NCBI GenBank assembly: GCA_025766275.1
Contig: JAFKAC010000010.1
Coordinates: 186,001 to 250,000 of the forward strand
DNA: 64,000 bases
Source of the DNA: Lactarius indigo
Lineage: Eukaryota; Basidiomycota; Agaricomycetes; Russulales; Russulaceae
Reading direction: 5' to 3'
A program made the position numbers and the translations under genes. Positions within the stretch are counted from its first letter, which is position 1. Each line of letters begins with the position of its first letter. Of the stretch, positions 36,601-47,600 are shown piece by piece. The notes under the pieces were generated by a model. That model was not told where the DNA came from. It saw only the letters and a program-made list of their open reading frames with translations, and ran no database searches.

Positions 36601-37235
36601 TATAACCCAATGGCTGATTGGACAGATAAGCCATCCCCAATTCCAAATGTGATCACCAGACTGACACAGCTAAAGGAAGCACGCCAACTTGCCCAGGACC
36701 TTATCAAAAAGGCACAAGATAGCTGGGTCTGGCACAAGGATACCCCGCGTTATCAAGTCGGTGACCGAGTATGGCTAGAAGGAAACATCTGCGAACCAAT
36801 CAGCCGACGGCAAAACTAGCAGCGCGACGCCACGGACCGTTTAAAGTAATCCAGGTGATGTCCCCTTACAACTACCGCCTCGAACTTCCCACGCAGTGGA
36901 GCATCCACCCAGTGTTCCACATTGATCTTCTCACACCATACAAAAATACAACCTTTCACGGTGAGAACTTCCCACGTCTGCCACTGGATCTTGTGGAAGG
37001 CGAAGAGGAATACGAAGTCAAGGCCATCATAGACTCCCGGCATTTCGGGAGAAGGAAAAAACTGCAGTACCTTGTCAAATGGGAGGGCTATCCTGACTTG
37101 GAGAATCAGTGGGTTGATAAGGATGATGTGTTCGCCCCAGAAGCGATAAAGAAGTATCAAGCGGGCCGAGCGACTGTACGACACCTTAAAAGCCAGCCCG
37201 AGGACGACCAGGGAGAGTATCACTCCTACATCTGA
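33673..37235 (+). pseudogene. Pol of element 1: protease, RT, RNase H, integrase, chromodomain; broken
   Basis: Reached from Gag by a -1 shift at ggTTTTc (33672-33677). Protease LVDSGATDNFIH; RT with VYMDDIGIA; RNase H with EVDASGFAVGAV; integrase zinc finger (HPGISRM, CADCQWNK), catalytic Asp in LDFITKLP, Asp in [10 protein letters not shown] and Glu in the motif SEQTNQWLEQ; chromodomain YLVKWEGYPDLENQW. Stops are TGA 33991, TAA 34618 and TGA 35578, and one base is missing near 36790 (the frame changes from VWLEGN to RKHLRTNQP). The integrase motif has Gln where the sister elements have Arg (CGA to CAA). Confidence 0.9.
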
Positions 37236-37250
37236 TCTTCCTATACTTCC

Positions 37251-38396
37251 ATGCCCACCTCTCCTCTCAGACATGTCACCACGGCGATCCTCCTTGACCA
37301 AGTTGCACAAGACGCCGCCAACCTCCTCGAAAACGACAAAGAAACCGTGGTTCAACAGGTCCAGCTCACTCCGTACACACCTGCAAACATGCGAACGGGG
37401 CATATCACCGCTCAAGAGTGGGCTCATGTCCTACAGAGGTTCCCCGACCCGACTCAACAGCCCGACAACGAGCAGCAGCATGCCGTCCCTCACATCTTCC
37501 AAGACAACAACGGCAATCGGGAACCCATCGCCGTCATCCCCCCAGGTGACAACCTCATCGGGACGCGGGGAATTCTCCCTGCCAACTGTCCCCTCGAAGA
37601 CCCGACTGGAGTTAGAAGCAGTGGAGGATTGGCGGAGAGTGGCGAAGGAGTGGGCTGACAAACAACTGCGCTTAGCGCAGAAGAGGTTGAGCGAGTTGCG
37701 GCAGTGCAGGCAGTGCTCCCTAACGACAAAGCTCATGCTGACGACGAGGATTACTACCCAGTCAGACACCCCCTCCTTCGAACACACAGCCACCCTACTG
37801 ATCCCCGAATCACCCCATGGCTTGTCCATACCGACAGAACCGCCATGTCTCGAGGACGTGTGCGATTGCCCGGTGTCGCATTTCACACCCCCATTACCCA
37901 CGACGATGACCCTGCGCAGGTCCTTGCGCCTGAAGGGTTCAGGGCGAATCGACAGCCCCATTACATTCACTTCCCCATCACCAGACCCGACGGCATAGAA
38001 AGGAATGCCAGTCACGTGCAGATTGTCGGAGGTGCGAATCCCTTTGTGCTGGGGCTTATTCCCAGCTCTCCCCATCTCTACGGCAAACCCCTCTACGCCT
38101 TCCCAATGTTATCGGCTGCATCACATGCCTTCATCGCCCACGAGGACTTGGTTATCCTTGCCTCCGACAAGATCACGGACTGCGCACTGAACCGCATCGG
38201 GGATGAGTCCCTGACTGCGGAGGTGACGCGTTACCGAGCGGCCGCATACGAAGAAGAGCGGCTTGCTGCTCGCATCCGTCAACTCCAGGCCATGCGGCTG
38301 TCGGCAAGGGACGACAAGAGGGACTGTATCTACCGGCTAGAGAGAGCTAATGTATTCGAAAGGATCAGCAACGAGCAGTCCACTTGGACGGCGTGA
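37251..38396 (+). pseudogene. ORF3 of element 1 (accessory protein without zinc knuckles)
   Basis: Starts 15 bp after the Pol stop in the same frame. After a TGA at 37656-37658 the same frame continues to 38396. A conserved middle block (HYIHFPITRPDG, VQIVGGANPF, LYGKPLYAFP) is followed by a coiled-coil region beginning LTAEVTRYRAAAYEEERL. The corresponding block in element 3 is YVHFLIPDDADP ... VIGTMGKNLPHYGLPL ... LTAEISRTRRLL. Unlike elements 2-4 it ends after the coiled coil. The role is unknown; a particle or RNA-binding accessory protein is an inference. Confidence 0.6.
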
Positions 38397-38438
38397 GACT
38401 TTCGGTGAGTCTGGGGTCTCACGCTGAAAAGGGGGTGA

Positions 38439-38889
38439 TGTTACAGACACATGTATCAGACCCTTACTGTACCGGTTGTGACTATGGCGGTAAGGTAGAT
38501 TAGTCACGGACTCGGGGTTTACGATAGGGGTTAGGAGATTGAAGGATGACTCGACCCTAGTACAGGTAGTAGTAGTACTAGGATTGCGTTACTTACGCGA
38601 TACGTTGGACGCTACGATACGGTGACTCATAGCAGCACTTGAAAGCCTGCTCTTCTTGTATTTAAGATAGCTGCGGAAGACCAAGAAACACCATCTTGGT
38701 CTTCTTCAATCGTCACTTCTCCATTCTCACGACTCAGAGTCTTGCCTCTGTACAAGAGTGCTGCCGTTATACTAGTGTCTTCGAACATCTAGGACCTGCC
38801 TTTGTGCCATATGCTTTATAGCGTGATTAGCTAAGTTACAAGTCGCCTCATCGAAGCTCAAGTCGAGCTAATGTCGTGACGGCGTTACA
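38439..38889 (+). repeat. 3' LTR of element 1
   Basis: Starts TGTTACAGAC, ends GACGGCGTTACA; see the 5' LTR. It is followed by the target duplication TCCAT and the continuation of the interrupted host exon. Confidence 0.95.
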
Positions 38890-39330
38890 TCCATCAGCTT
38901 CAGAACCCTCAATTCTGCAAGGCAGTCAAGAAGGACCAAAATCTGTGAGGGCCGTGGACCACTTGTGGGTTGTAGTGTGCTGGGCCCTGCAACGCCTGAT
39001 GGCGTGGCACATGGGGGGTTGTCATTTGATGGACCTGGAGTGGATGTCAACGTGGCAGAAATCAGGTGCATTGCTTGTGTTGTGGAGTTTCCTACTTCTG
39101 ATGTTGGTGTGATATTGACCGAGATGTGCACGTTGGGCGTTGCACGAATAGTCCGAGGTTTTTTTGTCAGTGGGTAGTCGTACTGATTCACATTCAGAGG
39201 TTTATGTATTGTTGCATTCCCAAGCAACTGGAAAGCTAGGTGAGTTTCTTGTCACGTTTGGTCATTTTTGTGATGCTTACCATGTGTTTTGCCCACAATG
39301 TCATCTCCTTATGGGTCAGCTCCTCGTGCC

Positions 39331-40104
39331 TGTAGTGGTATGACTTATCGCATACAACTAGACCAAGGTGAAGATGAGTGAACTGAACTGGGAGACACCC
39401 AAGCCTAGCACGGAGACAAGTCATGCGCCGAATGTACAGTCACAACGGAGAGTATGCACACTTGAGGTCTTTATGCAAGACTTAAGGCAAGGTGATCACG
39501 CTGTGGCACACTGAGTGGAGAACCAAGAGGACAAGTTAACATTGGTGAAGAGAGAGGAAGTATAAAGGAATGCGTACCTGAGTGGAGAACCAAGAGGACA
39601 AGTTGGTTCCACTCAGGACGCTACATGAGGGTTTATATACTATGCTGCGGCTGAGTTCAAATTACTATAGAACCTTATTACTAAAGGTACGTGTAATAGT
39701 AATGAGTCAGATGCTGACGCGTCGTGTCTAATAATAGCGTTATCTATTGTGCTGACTGATGCACAGTCATTAACGCTGATAGAACAATGACGTGTCCTTA
39801 TCTATGAGTCACAACCCTATGACAACGTAGTCTAGAACTATCTAGAATGTTCCCTGCTTATCGTCCAATGAGAAACTACTGTGCTTATATGGAAGGTGAC
39901 CTAAAGGGGTAACATCTAATAAGGAAGTTACTATCCCAGGGTCACGTGCTTGTGGGTGCACATGTTGGCATCATGTGACTAACCATCTTATCATATCTAA
40001 TGATAAGGACTTGGATGTTCGACACAACGTTGGAGACTCGTATGTCCTCCAAATAAATCCGTAAAAATACGGAAAAATAAGGTGAAAATAGAGCGTCCGT
40101 GACA
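39331..40104 (-). mobile_element. Solo LTR (774 bp) in the unknown host gene, TSD GTGCC
   Basis: On the plus strand it begins TGTAGTGG and ends CGTCCGTGACA, flanked by GTGCC at 39326-39330 and 40105-40109. Read on the minus strand it starts TGTCACGGACG, like the other LTRs here, so it is assigned to the minus strand. It contains a direct duplication of ctgagtggagaaccaagaggacaagtt (about 39508 and 39581). Removing it rejoins the exon encoding GENTKG and HEELTHKEM. Confidence 0.85.
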
Positions 40105-41309
40105 GTGCCCCCCTTTGGTGTTTTCTCCTGACTTCTTGATCAAGCAGTACATCTTTTTACCCGGGCCAGAGTGTTTATTACACCTGAGATGTTGCTGCAA
40201 CTTGATGAGGCAGTCCAGCTGCCGTGCTGCATCCAGACTCAGTGCCGGGGGAATGTCGTTGTCGCGACGGCATTTCTCCCTCCCCTTCCCCTTGGACCTC
40301 TGTGCCTTCGCGTGTGGTGGGTCGTGCTACAAGTACACAAAGGTCAGTTGTATGCCCTTGTTATGTGCCATGCAACTCACCATATCTTTAACTTCCAGTG
40401 ACACTGCGCACGTCCGCACCAAATGTACCTTCCCTGTCAGCTGAAAAATTGCATCTGTCCAGTCACACTCACTTCCAAGGTCTGACCATGCGCTTCCCTC
40501 TCCAATGATCCAGAATACCATGCGCACCCTACTACGATGTCTACCAAGGTGATGGAGAACCTCCTCACGGAAATCTGGCCACTTCATGTCAGTCTACACA
40601 GTGAACACATGTTTGATGTGGTCGTCAAGAACATCAGTCTGGAATCGCCAAACTTCAAGTGGTCAACAAATAACTCCCCAGCGCAAAGTATGTAACGCTT
40701 ACCTCCATAACTGACTTCTTTGTTGGGGTAGGTTCTGCCTGGCCGGTCTCCCATAGTCGATGACGGGGTGGCACTGTTCACGCCCACACCCCCATCCCTC
40801 CCGGTCCCTCCTGGACACCCATGCCTAGGGACATCTTGATCCATACGTCCATCAGCAACATGACCATGCTCCCTATGTGCAGGTGGGTCTTCCTCACCAG
40901 TGGTCATGCGTTGAGTGGCTAATGATTTCTCCAGGAATGGACCTGGCACAAATCCTGGCAGAGGTACCATGGGGTATTGAGCATAACCCCATGGTTGAAA
41001 GGGTGGATAGGGCAGAGGGTAGGGCATCACACCATATGGATGCGCATAGGTCGGTGGTACATTCATAGCCAGACCAGCCAAACTGTGCTGACCACCGAAT
41101 ACAGGGCCTGCCACCGGTGGCAGATGTGGGGGTGGCAGAGGTGGCAATGCAGGAGTTTGAGGTGGTACATGGCCCTCAGGTGGCAGTGGCAGTAGTTCAG
41201 GCATTGCTGAGGGCGTGTCTGGTGCAGATGGCTGCGACAGGCACAGAGTAACCTTGCGTACATGGGGTCGCGACTGGCTGGCTGCTGGGGTTTCAGGAGG
41301 AGTGGACAT

Positions 41310-42393
41310 TGACGTCGAAGTCTGTTTGACCCCTTTGGTGCCAACTCTCCACTACCTACTTATACTCTGAACTTTTTCAGGGTTCGCCTCTTCATGTCAC
41401 TGTTGAATCACAGCCCACTTCTTGTCCTCACTACCTACCAGTGCCCCATGCCAAACCCCAATCTTTGTCATTGCTAGCACCAACAACGGCAGCAATGGGC
41501 TATGTTGACAACGCAAGCGATGTGATGCGTGTATCGCAAGACCTCAACAGCGCGTCCCTCAGGTTCAGGCCATTCAGGTCTCATGCTGCCCACACGAGTC
41601 ATGCTCGCAAGTTTTGTTTTTCCTTCTCATTGACAACTAGCTTTGTATTGTAATATACATTCAATATGACTATTTTTCCTATCCCGTTGGAACCAACTTG
41701 TTAGCTGCACAGACTGGTAGTCAGGATGTTGTGCCTTGCGACACCAAGGGATAGTTTTTTCAGCAGTCCTAGCTCACCCCCCCCCCCCCCCCCCTAACAC
41801 GTCACATGACATCACGTGACTCATCGCGCGCACAAACTCGGACCTTAACTTACCATATAACATTTTGGGAAATTAATTACGTAATTAAGTCATGTGACCA
41901 GGTACACGAAAAGTTACACAATGTACGCGATGCAATTTAGATCCCCGATTCCCCAAATGCCCCCCACCTCAAATGATGACTTTGCCCCCCTGCCCGAGAG
42001 CCAGCCACTTGGCCTGATTAATTGATTAAGGTGTCCTTGTGCGCTTTTTGAATTGAATTTTTTGGTTTCTTTTTTTTTTGGAAAGCAATGCAGTGGGGTG
42101 AGTTCGTATCGGGCCAGGCCACAGCGCGGCGAAATGCTAAGTCGATAGATAATTATGGAGCCTGGCCCCTTCATGTTCGCCACACGCACTCGCCTTGCTG
42201 CTGCCTCGCTTTCTTGCCTCTCACCGACCCCCACCGCCCTTCCACTCCCTCAACACTTCTGTGGTGATTAAAGTAGAGTAGTGATGAGGCCGAGAAGCGG
42301 AGAGAGAGAAGCAGCAGGTGAGTAAGATCACTGCCCTGGTTTCGGTTTCTGACTACGTCTTGTATTCTTCCAACGCACATCGATGAGCCATGT
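41310..42393. other. Non-coding stretch with a long C homopolymer
   Basis: A run of about 18 C is near 41779-41797. Palindromic CACGTGA/TCACATGA-type words follow (41800-41830). A minus-strand 106-codon frame at 41914-42234 has no coding character. 42180-42393 is TC-rich and GT/AG-rich and may be the start region of something cut by element 2. Confidence 0.4.
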
Positions 42394-42961
42394 TGTTACG
42401 ATTTTCTCGGACTTGTTTCTTTCCTCATCACTATTTCCTTCCCACACTATACGAGCCCTGTATGACTACGCAGACGTTACAATTACCCGGTTTCTATCAC
42501 GCGCCTTGCTTATCGACGTTCTCCTTTGATAAAGCTTGACATGTGCCAGTTTCCGACTTGTTCCCTCTCACGCGCGGCCCTGCGTGACTCTCCTTTATTC
42601 TCGATATATCCCTGCTTTGTTCCCTATATGTTCGTCCCTTTCTTCCTCGACTTAGCGATGGCGCCATCTGTTTGCGATGGCCATACAGTACGATTTCTAT
42701 TTAACCCTAGTCATACCTAGCTTGTACGGTAGACTAGACTTCTTGTGTAATACTACACTCGTCTACGCGAAGTCTCCCTGTTCCCCGATCCCTGTCTCCG
42801 CTAGACCTTCGAGTCTTAGCCTTCCTCTACAGTCCAAGTGACTCACGTCCTTGTGACTCTTGTGCACCATCCCTGCTGAAGTCGAGCCTCCGAGCTTTGA
42901 CTACCGAACAATCGACTGACTTAGTACAGGTCGTACTTAACGCCCCTGTAGTGGCGTTACA
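42394..42961 (+). repeat. 5' LTR of element 2
   Basis: Starts TGTTACGATTTTC, ends GTGGCGTTACA; a TATTTAAC box is near 42698. A 64-codon frame in it is repeated identically in the 3' LTR and is not a gene. Confidence 0.95.
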
Positions 42962-42997
42962 TTAAGTCTAGTCTCCACAGTGGCTCTCACCAGCTGA

Positions 42998-44644
42998 AGC
43001 CGAACACAGTTCGTCAAAGAGTACCTGGAGCGGCATCCTCACGACGACCTAAGACCTTCTATCAAAGGAACCGCTCTTTGGAGGAACACTCCACACGACG
43101 AAGGGTACTACGTCTACGACCCCGATAAACTCACATACGAACCGATCGAATATATCGAAGATCAACACATCTGGGCCTACGTTGCCTACTCCGATTCAAA
43201 GCACTCCTGGTACTCCTATAAACCCGTTCCCGCACACCTAGGCCTAGGACCAGGAAAAGGACAAATCAGCGCCATCGAGGCTGATTCTGATATCGAAGAA
43301 CCATCCTCCGAACCCGATCTAGACAACCCAACACTTACACCTACCATCCAACGACCTGTAGACTTCGCATCATATGCCAATATGTCCACCACCCAACTCT
43401 CCACCACCCTCACCTCCTCGCAACCAGCCGCAGGGTCCTCGACAGCGAATCCTGCAAGTAGTGGAGGACATCCTGTGGGAGGAAGTATGTCGACAAGCGG
43501 AGGAGGCACTGCGGGAGGCGCAGGAAGCCATCATGGAGGCGGTGCGCCTGGAGGTGGAGGCGGTGCGCCTGGAGGTGGAGGCGGTGCACCTGGAGGCGGA
43601 GGCGGCGCGCCTGGAGGTGGAGGCGGCGGAGCAGCAGCAGCCCCCATTGCTGGAGGACCCCCCCCACCAAACGGACGACTCGGAGGGAACCCCCCGCCAG
43701 AATTCACCGGGGACCGAGAAGCCAGCAGAGCTTTCCTAAATGCCTTCGCACTCTACTGTGGAATGAACCCGAATGTCCAACAGTTGACCCTCCCCTATTC
43801 ACGCGCTATGACCCTTCTCTCGTATATCCGAGGGCCATTAGTAGACGACTGGGTCGAAGAACAAATACAGTGGCTAGCCGACCAATTGGCGGGAGGAGTA
43901 GCCATGAACGCCGAAAACCTATGGAACACTATCGAAACAAGGTTTATCCAGGCATACACCAACACTACTCAACAACAAAAAGCCCGCCACGCCATTCAAA
44001 ATCTACGAATGGACAAAGAAGACATTGACACCTATATAGCCAAGTTCTCTAATTTGGCCAATAAAGCAGGATACAACAAGGACGAGGCCACCACCCTGGA
44101 AATTTTCCAGAAAGGCCTCCCAAACACGTTAGTCATAAACGCAATCAAGTTCCATCACCCTGTAGACTGGGACGATTGGAAAACGGCAGTTACGCTCCAG
44201 CAAGCGGAATACCTCCTCCTCAAAGATAGACTCACCAAAGGAAGAACAGACAAGAAAGGAGGAGCCTCCCACGACCAATGGTTAAACGCCCTCAACAAAA
44301 CAAGGGACCCAAATGCAATGGACGTCAGTCGAACTCGTGCCAGAGCAGCAATGACGGAAGACGAAAAGAAGCTACTCCAGAAAGAAGGAAGATGCTTCCG
44401 ATGCCGAGGACAAGGACACATCTCCAGATTCTGTCCTCAAAAAACAACCGCTACCGTCAAAGCCGCAAGCACGACCGACCCTACACCAACCACCGCTACC
44501 ATCTCAATGACTGCATCACGGCCCCTTTCCAACGAGGAACAAGCTGACGCCCAAGTAGCGGCCTTGTTCGCCCAAACCCCTGAAGTACGAGAACTAATGG
44601 TGGATAAACTTTTCGGACAAAAGAAGGATTTTCTGAACGCTTGA
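42998..44644 (+). CDS. Gag of element 2, with ATG-less upstream extension
   Basis: The frame is open from 42998 (after a TGA at 42995-42997), but the first ATG is 43382; from there the protein is 420 aa. The upstream 128 codons are protein-like (SIKGTALWRN, YYVYDPDKL, HIWAYVAYSDSKHSWYSY) and correspond to the N-terminal domains of the other two Gags. After a Ser/Thr part comes a Gly-Ala-Pro repeat of 18-bp units (43535-43630), the retrotransposon Gag core (TLPYSRAMTLLSYIRG to about 44260) and a CCHC knuckle CFRCRGQGHISRFC. It ends at TGA 44642-44644, 12 bases after the slip site. Confidence 0.9.
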   Translation, partial: SRTQFVKEYLERHPHDDLRPSIKGTALWRNTPHDEGYYVYDPDKLTYEPIEYIEDQHIWAYVAYSDSKHSWYSYKPVPAHLGLGPGKGQISAIEADSDIEEPSSEPDLDNPTLTPTIQRPVDFASYANMSTTQLSTTLTSSQPAAGSSTANPASSGGHPVGGSMSTSGGGTAGGAGSHHGGGAPGGGGGAPGGGGGAPGGGGGAPGGGGGGAAAAPIAGGPPPPNGRLGGNPPPEFTGDREASRAFLNAFALYCGMNPNVQQLTLPYSRAMTLLSYIRGPLVDDWVEEQIQWLADQLAGGVAMNAENLWNTIETRFIQAYTNTTQQQKARHAIQNLRMDKEDIDTYIAKFSNLANKAGYNKDEATTLEIFQKGLPNTLVINAIKFHHPVDWDDWKTAVTLQQAEYLLLKDRLTKGRTDKKGGASHDQWLNALNKTRDPNAMDVSRTRARAAMTEDEKKLLQKEGRCFRCRGQGHISRFCPQKTTATVKAASTTDPTPTTATISMTASRPLSNEEQADAQVAALFAQTPEVRELMVDKLFGQKKDFLNA

Positions 44645-47600
44645 ACCCGGCGGCCTGGGCTAGAGCATTAAAACTTAGCGTGTACAATAGCAGATTCCGA
44701 TCCATGCGAATTCCAGTACTTTTCAAATCTGCTCACGCAACGGCCGAACGAAACGTCTTGGTAGACTCGGGCGCAACGGACAATTTCATAAGCGCAAACC
44801 TCCTAAAACGACTCAAAATAGCCTGGCTACCTACCGAACGCTCCATCAAGATATGGAACGTAGATGGAACCCACAACCAAGGAGGGGAAATAACATCCTT
44901 CACCGATCTCACTGTTAAAACCGGAGGAAAGACCCAAAACCTTCGATTCCTTATCACAGATTTAGGAAACGACGAAGTTATACTGGGATACCCCTGGTTT
45001 ACGGCTTTTGAACCCAAGTTCCACTGGCGAGACGCCACACTCGATGAAGAGTTCCAACCAGTGGTCATCACGAGTCTGCATTTGTCCGACGAAGCCATGC
45101 CTCTTGAAGCAACTATCAAGGCATTGGAGACGTATCAACTGGACGAATCAGCCTGGGAACAACTACAAGAAGAGGACCAACCTTGTATCCGACTGCGAAA
45201 AACAACAACAGCATCAGAATTAGCGCAGCAGGAAGCGGCCAAAAAACCCCAGAAAACCTTCGAAGAGATGGTTCCAGAAGAATATCGAAGGCATCAGAAA
45301 GTTTTCAGTGAGGAAGCGTCCCAGCGCTTCCCCCCTTCACGCCCGTGGGACCATGCCATCGATCTAGTCCCAACCGCCCCTGAAACAATGGATTGCAAAG
45401 TATACCCACTCACAATCCCAGAAAACGAAAAATTAACAGAATTCATAACCGAACACTTGAAAAAAAAGTACATCCAACCGTCCAAATCTCCTTACGCATC
45501 TCCCTTCTTTTTCATCAAAAAGAAGGACGGGAAACTACACCCGGTACAGGACTATCGCCGCCTCAATGAACTAACCGTAAAGAATCACTATCCACTCCCC
45601 CTAATCCCCGAACTTATCGATAAGATCCGAGAAGCAAGGCTTTACTCAAAGCTTGACATCCGATGGGGATACAACAATGTTCGAATCAAACAGGGGGACG
45701 AATGGAAGGCGGCATTCAAGACAAATCAAGGATTATTCGAACCGCGAGTCATGTTTTTTGGCCTCACTAACTCCCCAAGCACCTTCCAAACCATGATGGA
45801 CACTATTTTCCGGGAGTTGGTATTGACAGGAGAAGTGATCGTCTACATGGACGATATCCTAATCGCGACCTCCGACGACCGCATCCACCACAGAACGGTA
45901 TTACACCAAGTCCTCGACCTCTGCGACAAACACGACCTATACATCAAACCAGAAAAATGCGTGTTTGAAGTCCATGAGGTGGAATACCTGGGGCTAATCA
46001 TTGGATACGGACAATTACGAATGGACCCAGTCAAAGTGCAAGGAATCCGAGAATGGAGGGCGCCGACATCACTCAAAGAAGTACGAGCCTTCCTAGGATT
46101 CTGCAATTTCTACCGGCGGTTTATACGAGGATTCTCTACAATTGCGAGGCCCCTCCATGACCTTACGAAGAAAGATGTCCCCTGGGAATGGACGGAAGCC
46201 AGACAAAAAGCCTTCGACACCATCAAAGAGAGAATTGGTTCGGAACCGGTCTTGCTATTCCCGAAATTAGATCAACCCTTCGAAATCGAAGTCGATGCTT
46301 CAAGTTACGCCCTAGGAGCTGTTCTAAATCAGAAGGGAGAAGACAACAAAATGCACCCGGTCGCATTCTATTCCGAATCCCTATCGGAGACCGAACGCAA
46401 TTACGACATTTACGATAGGGAACTACTAGCGATTGTCAAAGCATTACACACCTGGCGAACATATCTTGTAGGGTCCCCCCATCTAATAACAATCCATACA
46501 GACCACGCCAATCTGCAATATTGGAAAGAACCCAGGAAAATCAGTCGACGAGTAGCACGGGAGTTCCAGGAGCTGTCGGAGTACAACTTTATACTCAAAC
46601 ACATCCCTGGTACCAAAAATACGCAGGCAGACTCCTTATCAAGAAGACCTGATTATGATGACGGCACCAACGACAATGACCACGTCACAGTACTCCCAGA
46701 CGACGTATTCCTCAAAATCACCCAAACGTCCATGCACAACATGGATATATGGACTCAAATTGCACAAAATATGGACGAAGCAGCACTCCTCCCGTGGATA
46801 GAACCCCATAACCTAAAGAAACACGATGGGCTGTGGTGGAAGGGCGATGCCCTCGTCGTTGTGGGAAACAACGAACTTAAACGGGGGGTGATCACCTTTT
46901 TCCATGACACTCCAAGCGCAGGACATCCAGGAATTGCAAACACTCTAGAGCTATTACGACGCGACTTCTGGTGGCCCAACATGCGCAAGGATGTGGAAGC
47001 CTACGTCAAGGGGTGTGCAACATGCCAAAGCAACAAGATCAATCATCACCGACAGAAGCCCCACCTATTTCCTATCACCACCGAACCATCGGCCGAACCG
47101 TTCGAAGTGGTAGCCATGGACTTCATAGTCAAACTACCAATATCAAAAGGGTTTGACTCGATCCTCACCGTCACGGACCATGACTGCTCAAAAGCGGCAA
47201 TATTCATACCGTGTAACGAAGCCATAACGTCAGAAGGTGTGGCAAAACTTTATCTCCAACATGTCTATCCCCATTACGGCCTACCCCGAAGGATCATATC
47301 CGATCGGGATCCAAGATTCGCGTCTATGTTCATGCGACAACTGTGTAAAGCGTTGGGGATACAGCAAAACGTATCATCGGCGTATCATCCGCAAACAGAT
47401 GGTCAATCAGAACGAACAAACCAATGGTTAGAACAATACTTGCGACATTGGTGTAACGTACAACAGGACAACTGGGTGGAACTCCTACCCATGGCGCAAT
47501 TCGCTCACAATTCTTGGAGAAACGCCACCACTAGGCACTCCCCCTTTTCCCTCATTATGGGGTGGGAACCACGAACTACGTGGACACCAAAACCATCACA

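Larger units (their letters stand above)
30615..38889 (+). mobile_element. Ty3/Gypsy chromovirus, element 1 (8.3 kb, degenerate), TSD TCCAT
   Basis: Two 451-bp LTRs (30615-31065, 38439-38889) are flanked by TCCAT at 30610-30614 and 38890-38894. The internal order is gag, pol (PR-RT-RH-IN-chromodomain), ORF3. A purine-rich tract (aaaagggggtga) precedes the 3' LTR. The coding part has in-frame stops at 33383, 33991, 34618, 35578 and 37656 and a frameshift near 36790, so it cannot act on its own. The LTRs differ at about 12 positions by my alignment, all CpG transitions. It is inserted in an exon of the minus-strand unknown gene. Confidence 0.95.
30102..41309 (-). pseudogene. Gene of a basidiomycete family of unknown function, split by a Gypsy element and a solo LTR
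   Basis: Host pieces are 41309-40105, 39330-38890 and 30614-30102 on the minus strand. The order of features is a Pro-rich N-terminus (41309-40760), a block with MKWPDFREEVLHHLG and LVRTCAVSLEVKDM, an intron (GTGAGT...TTGTAG, about 40391-40338), a block with KMYCLIKKSG, HEELTHKEMTLWAKHM, an intron of about 55 bp, a Ser/Thr/Pro-rich linker, and a helical C-terminus with ELLWLMDKYKPAVGL, ending at 30102. Both insertions are in exons and the frame rejoins when the insert and one target copy are ignored. An in-frame TAG just before the MKWPDF block (about 40590) is another lesion. Its 3' end converges on the transposase gene with about 125 bp between. I recognise the general pattern (an LWA...G helix after a zinc-binding-like C/H region) only as a multi-copy family without known function. 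Confidence 0.55.

Noticed and set aside
41914..42234. 106-codon minus-strand frame
   Set aside because: Low-complexity ends, no motif; cannot be distinguished from chance.
42526..42720. 64-codon frame, repeated at 49828-50022
   Set aside because: Part of the LTR of element 2; the identical copy reflects the LTR pair, not a duplicated gene.
43374..43739. Glu/Ala-rich 121-codon frame over the Gag repeat
   Set aside because: Alternative reading of the 18-bp minisatellite; not conserved in other elements.
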